Shown in pieces: positions 60,953-64,000 of a stretch of DNA of 64,000 nt (the first letter of the stretch is position 1; every line of letters begins with the position of its first letter). The position numbers were made by a program, and so were the translations under genes. The stretch comes from Lacibacter sediminis (lineage in GTDB: Bacteria; Bacteroidota; Bacteroidia; Chitinophagales; Chitinophagaceae). The notes under the pieces are model-generated. The model had not been told where the DNA came from. It was given only the letters and a program-made list of their open reading frames with translations, and made no database searches. The stretch is from assembly GCF_014168535.1 (NCBI RefSeq), contig NZ_CP060007.1, positions 744,001-808,000 of the forward strand, written 5' to 3'.

Positions 60953-61981
60953 ATGAACTGTAACCGTATCGTTGGGGCTGTATTGATATTGCTGTTGTTG
61001 CAAACAAATGCAACTGCACAGGATCTGCATTTCTCTCAATTCATGAATTCACCGCTTACAACTAATCCGGCTAATACAGGTTTTATTCCTGAAGCTGATT
61101 ACCGTATCGGCGGCAACTTCCGCAGCCAGTGGACATCTGTTCCTGTGCCTTACAAAACCGCCAGTATTTGGGGCGATGTACAGGTGTTTCGTAACAGTAT
61201 TGAAAATGGTTGGGTGGGTGTTGGTGGATTATTATTGACAGATGTAGCAGGCCGTGGCAACCTGCGTTCTAATAAAGTATATGGATCGGTTGCCTATCAC
61301 CAGATGATCGGGCTAAGCAGTTTGTTAAGTGCGGGTTTTAATGCAGGGTATGCAAGCAAACGTATTGATATAACGAAGTTTACGTTCGATAATCAATGGA
61401 ACGGAAAATTTTTTGATGCCGGTGCGCCTAACGGTGAAGCATTATTGACCAATGCCAACACTGCGTACTTTGATCTGCAGGTGGGTATGAACTATGCTTA
61501 CTTCCCAACAGAGAATACATACATTAATGCGGGTGTTTCAGTACACCATATCAATAAGCCAAAGGAAACATTCTTCAGCAATGGTACAAACGAAGTGCCC
61601 CGCCGTTATATTGGTTTCCTGAATGGCAGTTTTAAAGTGAATGACGATTGGATCGTTAATCCCAATGCTTACTTTTCATCGCAGGCTGGCGCCAATGAAA
61701 CAGTTTTCGGTGGAAACCTTGCTTACAATGTAATGGGCGATGGAAGCGTTGTGGTATTTGGTGGCGCATATTATCGTTGGGCTGATGCTGCCGTTGCAAT
61801 GGTTGGTCTTGAATGGAAAGATATCCGCTTCACCTTTACATACGATGCTACCACAAGTAACCTCGGTCGCTTTAATAGCGCAAATGGTGCGTATGAATTC
61901 TCACTCATTAAGAACGGTTATTACAATGAGTATTTTGGCGATAAGAGCCAAAGGAGACAAAGTTTGTGTCCGAGGTTTTAA
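60953..61981 (+). CDS. PorP/SprF family type IX secretion system membrane protein
   Basis: 342 residues with a signal peptide ending A-T-A-Q. The mature start D-L-H-F-S-Q-F-M-N-S-P-L-T-T-N-P-A-N-T-G-F is the family hallmark, followed by about 12 amphipathic strands of an outer-membrane barrel and a closing region with F-T-F-T-Y-D-A-T-T-S-N-L. PorP/SprF proteins associate with CHU_C-tailed cargo at the cell surface. The frameshifted CHU_C protein is encoded 84 bases upstream on the same strand, so this is probably its dedicated anchor or export partner. Confidence 0.93.
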   Translation: MNCNRIVGAVLILLLLQTNATAQDLHFSQFMNSPLTTNPANTGFIPEADYRIGGNFRSQWTSVPVPYKTASIWGDVQVFRNSIENGWVGVGGLLLTDVAGRGNLRSNKVYGSVAYHQMIGLSSLLSAGFNAGYASKRIDITKFTFDNQWNGKFFDAGAPNGEALLTNANTAYFDLQVGMNYAYFPTENTYINAGVSVHHINKPKETFFSNGTNEVPRRYIGFLNGSFKVNDDWIVNPNAYFSSQAGANETVFGGNLAYNVMGDGSVVVFGGAYYRWADAAVAMVGLEWKDIRFTFTYDATTSNLGRFNSANGAYEFSLIKNGYYNEYFGDKSQRRQSLCPRF

Positions 61982-62069
61982 GTTCATTGATCTTGAAAGC
62001 AAACACTCATTCAGCGAATAGATTTTGCTGCCTGCCCGTCCTTTCCGAATTTCGCCCAAAATTCAGCAC

Positions 62070-63491
62070 ATGATCGCCGTTGATAAATATGCAAAAGTTG
62101 ATCTGGAAATTGTTCAGCAACTCAAAGCCATTGTTGGCGAACAATATGTTTTTGTTGATGAAGAATCGCTCAGCAACTATGCGCACGATGAAACAGAGAA
62201 TCTTCATTTTCCTCCCGAAGTGGTAGTGAAGCCACGTACAACAGAAGAGATCAGCCGCATCATGAAGCTTTGTAATGAGGCAACTATTCCCGTTACGCCA
62301 CGTGGTGCAGGTACGGGTCTGGCAGGTGCCGCACTGGCAGATAAAGGCGGTGTGTTACTTTCGACTGAACGTTTGAATTCCATTTTAAAAATAGATGAAC
62401 GCAATAACCAGGTTATTACCGAGCCGGGTGTTATTACCGAAGTGTTGATGGATGAGGTAAAGAAAGTAGGTTTGTTTTATCCACCTGATCCAAGCAGCAG
62501 AGGCAGTTGTTTTATTGGTGGAAATATTTCTGCAAACAGTGGCGGTCCAAAAGCAGTGAAGTATGGTGTAGTAAGAGATTATGTATTGAATCTTGAAGTG
62601 GTATTGCCAAGCGGTGAAGTGATCTGGACAGGTGCCAACGTATTGAAGAATTCAACAGGTTATAATCTTACGCATCTAATTGTTGGCAGTGAAGGAACCT
62701 TGGGCATCGTTACGAAGATTGTATTGCGGTTAATTCCGTTGCCGAAATACGATTTGCTCATGTTGGTGCCTTTCAGAAATTTAGAACAGGCAGGTGAAGC
62801 AGTGAGTGAAATTTTCAGAGCAGGATTTGTACCGAGCGGATTAGAGTTGGTGGAGATCGATGCATTGCAAATTGTAAGTAAGATGGTTGATAGTTCTGCC
62901 GTTCCTCTTACAGAAGATACAGAAGCGCATCTTATCATTGAAGTAGATGGAAACGATGTTGATGTATTGATGAAAGAGATGGAAGCAATTAGCGAACTCT
63001 TAACGAAATATGATATTGGTGAATTGTACTTTGCAGACGATGCACAGCAGAAAGCAGAGTTGTGGAAATTGCGCAGACGTGTTGCTGAAGCAGTGAAGAT
63101 AGTTGGATATACAATTGAAGAAGACACCGTTGTACCAAGAGCAGAATTACCAGCGTTGATCCGAGGTGTAAAAGCGTTGGGCAAGCAGTATGATTTTAAT
63201 GTGGTGTGTTATGGTCATGCAGGTGATGGTAACCTGCACATCCGTATTCATAAAGAAGGAACGCCTAACAGTTACGGTGATGCAGAAATGAACAAATGCC
63301 TGCGTGCAATGTTTGAATTGGTTTATAAGTTAGGTGGAACGATCAGCGGAGAACACGGCGTTGGGTTGATCCAGAAAGGATATATGAATATTGTGATGAA
63401 AGAAGCCAACCTTCGTTTGATGCGTGAGATTAAACGTGCATTCGATCCAAATAACATCTTGAATCCCGGTAAAATTTTTGATCTGCAATAA
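62070..63491 (+). CDS. FAD-binding oxidoreductase, glycolate oxidase GlcD / D-lactate dehydrogenase type
   Basis: 473 residues from the ATG at 62070; the TTG at 62025 would add an unrelated stretch. FAD_binding_4 domain (about 45-185) with R-G-A-G-T-G-L-A-G-A-A and N-S-G-G-P-K, and an FAD-oxidase C-terminal domain (about 235-470) with G-H-A-G-D-G-N-L-H and S-G-E-H-G-V-G. Oxidises an alpha-hydroxy acid such as glycolate or D-lactate at the cytoplasmic face, passing electrons to the quinone pool or an iron-sulphur partner not seen nearby. Which acid cannot be read from the sequence. It is followed 12 bases later by the barrel gene. Confidence 0.93.
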   Translation: MIAVDKYAKVDLEIVQQLKAIVGEQYVFVDEESLSNYAHDETENLHFPPEVVVKPRTTEEISRIMKLCNEATIPVTPRGAGTGLAGAALADKGGVLLSTERLNSILKIDERNNQVITEPGVITEVLMDEVKKVGLFYPPDPSSRGSCFIGGNISANSGGPKAVKYGVVRDYVLNLEVVLPSGEVIWTGANVLKNSTGYNLTHLIVGSEGTLGIVTKIVLRLIPLPKYDLLMLVPFRNLEQAGEAVSEIFRAGFVPSGLELVEIDALQIVSKMVDSSAVPLTEDTEAHLIIEVDGNDVDVLMKEMEAISELLTKYDIGELYFADDAQQKAELWKLRRRVAEAVKIVGYTIEEDTVVPRAELPALIRGVKALGKQYDFNVVCYGHAGDGNLHIRIHKEGTPNSYGDAEMNKCLRAMFELVYKLGGTISGEHGVGLIQKGYMNIVMKEANLRLMREIKRAFDPNNILNPGKIFDLQ

Positions 63492-63503
63492 AACCTTATA
63501 CAA

Positions 63504-64000
63504 ATGAAAAAATCACTCTTCCTATTTTTGATGTTGATGACTTCACTTCTTTCGTTTGCACAAAATGTAGAAGAAGATGAAAAAGAAAAAGGTTTCAAAC
63601 GGGATCAGTTATTTATTGGCAGCGGTGTTAACCTTGGTTTTTTCAACGGATTTATCCTTGGGTTAAACCCTGAAATTGGTTACAGCTTAAATCGTTTCAT
63701 TGATGTGGGTATAGGCACCAATGTAAATCTTATTACACAAAACGATCCCAATTCTCCAACAACCTACAGGCAATGGACATTTGGTGGTGGACCATTTGTT
63801 CGTGTGTGGCCAGTGAATATGCTGTTCATTGGAGGACAATTTGAATACAATAGTATTGCATACAGTGTGAAGTCAGGGGGAGATATTGTTTTCAAGGAAA
63901 ATCGTAATGCGCCGAGTATATTAGTTGGTGCCGGTTATGGAAACCGCACCATTGGTGGTAACCAGTTTTATACAAGTATTATGGTGGATGTGCTCCGCAA
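63504..64000 (+). CDS. Outer-membrane beta-barrel protein (3' end outside window)
   Basis: Open from the ATG at 63504 to the end of the window, 165 codons so far. Signal peptide M-K-K-S-L-F-L-F-L-M-L-M ending S-F-A-Q-N. After an acidic stretch (E-E-D-E-K-E-K) come alternating amphipathic strands with aromatic girdles: F-I-G-S-G-V-N-L-G-F-F-N-G-F, I-G-Y-S-L-N-R-F-I-D-V-G-I-G, F-G-G-G-P-F-V-R-V-W and I-G-G-Q-F-E-Y-N-S. This is the layout of small outer-membrane barrels of the OmpA/PorT-like class; exact family and function unknown. Starts 12 bases after the GlcD-like gene. Confidence 0.8.
   Translation, partial: MKKSLFLFLMLMTSLLSFAQNVEEDEKEKGFKRDQLFIGSGVNLGFFNGFILGLNPEIGYSLNRFIDVGIGTNVNLITQNDPNSPTTYRQWTFGGGPFVRVWPVNMLFIGGQFEYNSIAYSVKSGGDIVFKENRNAPSILVGAGYGNRTIGGNQFYTSIMVDVLR

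Noticed and set aside
62660..63184. Minus-strand frame of 174 codons opposite the GlcD-like gene
   Set aside because: Antisense of a conserved FAD-enzyme gene; low complexity Ser/Thr/Asn-rich translation.

Overview
The window reads as chromosomal DNA of a Bacteroidota bacterium, most likely of the Chitinophagaceae type (the family is an inference). Evidence: low-GC coding, type IX secretion (T9SS) C-terminal sorting tails, a gliding-type (CHU_C) C-terminus next to a PorP/SprF protein, two-component sensors with Reg_prop propellers, short lipoprotein signals ending S/N-C-K-K, and few Shine-Dalgarno sequences. No tRNA, rRNA, CRISPR array, insertion sequence or phage gene was found.

Layout. 1-3397: a TonB energy system (ExbB/TolQ end, ExbD, ExbD, TonB, terminator, third ExbD), then mnmE (3436-4815). 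4871-8225: on the minus strand, a small lipoprotein and a two-component pair whose kinase carries an NMT1/THI5-like periplasmic binding domain. 8466-13262: on the minus strand, a DJ-1-like protein with a lost nucleophile, plus two tandem copies of a two-gene secreted module (a surface protein beginning with a conserved INYQ-VARN-type domain, then a T9SS-sorted partner). 13603-18791: six tandem paralogous lipoproteins. 18935-29897: two near-duplicate Reg_prop/LytS-type kinase plus LytTR regulator pairs, flanking a third, diverged copy of the secreted module on the opposite strand. 30015-32419: a small unknown protein, two tandem globins and a LamG-like lipoprotein.

33106-48243 is a seven-gene signalling array: a 1764-residue kinase with about 12 PAS domains, a receiver protein, two receiver-PAS-kinase hybrids, a membrane kinase, a NarL-type regulator and a lone receiver. 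48299-53727 holds a secreted esterase and, on the minus strand, a four-gene set of a secreted caspase-fold peptidase, a small secreted protein, a CHASE2 membrane protein and a FecR-like periplasmic protein. This set is my best candidate for an incompletely described system. 53874-64000 holds a family 2 glycosyltransferase, recG, a large PKD/CHU_C surface protein split by a single-base frameshift in a G run, a PorP/SprF protein, a GlcD-type FAD oxidoreductase and the start of an outer-membrane barrel protein.

The genes suggest a surface-oriented lifestyle. TonB powers uptake, and T9SS modules and lipoproteins coat the outer membrane. The periplasmic propeller sensors, placed directly among these surface genes, may control them through LytTR regulators (inference from position). 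Recurrent upstream sequences around lipoprotein and module genes look like a shared promoter class, summarised in the findings.
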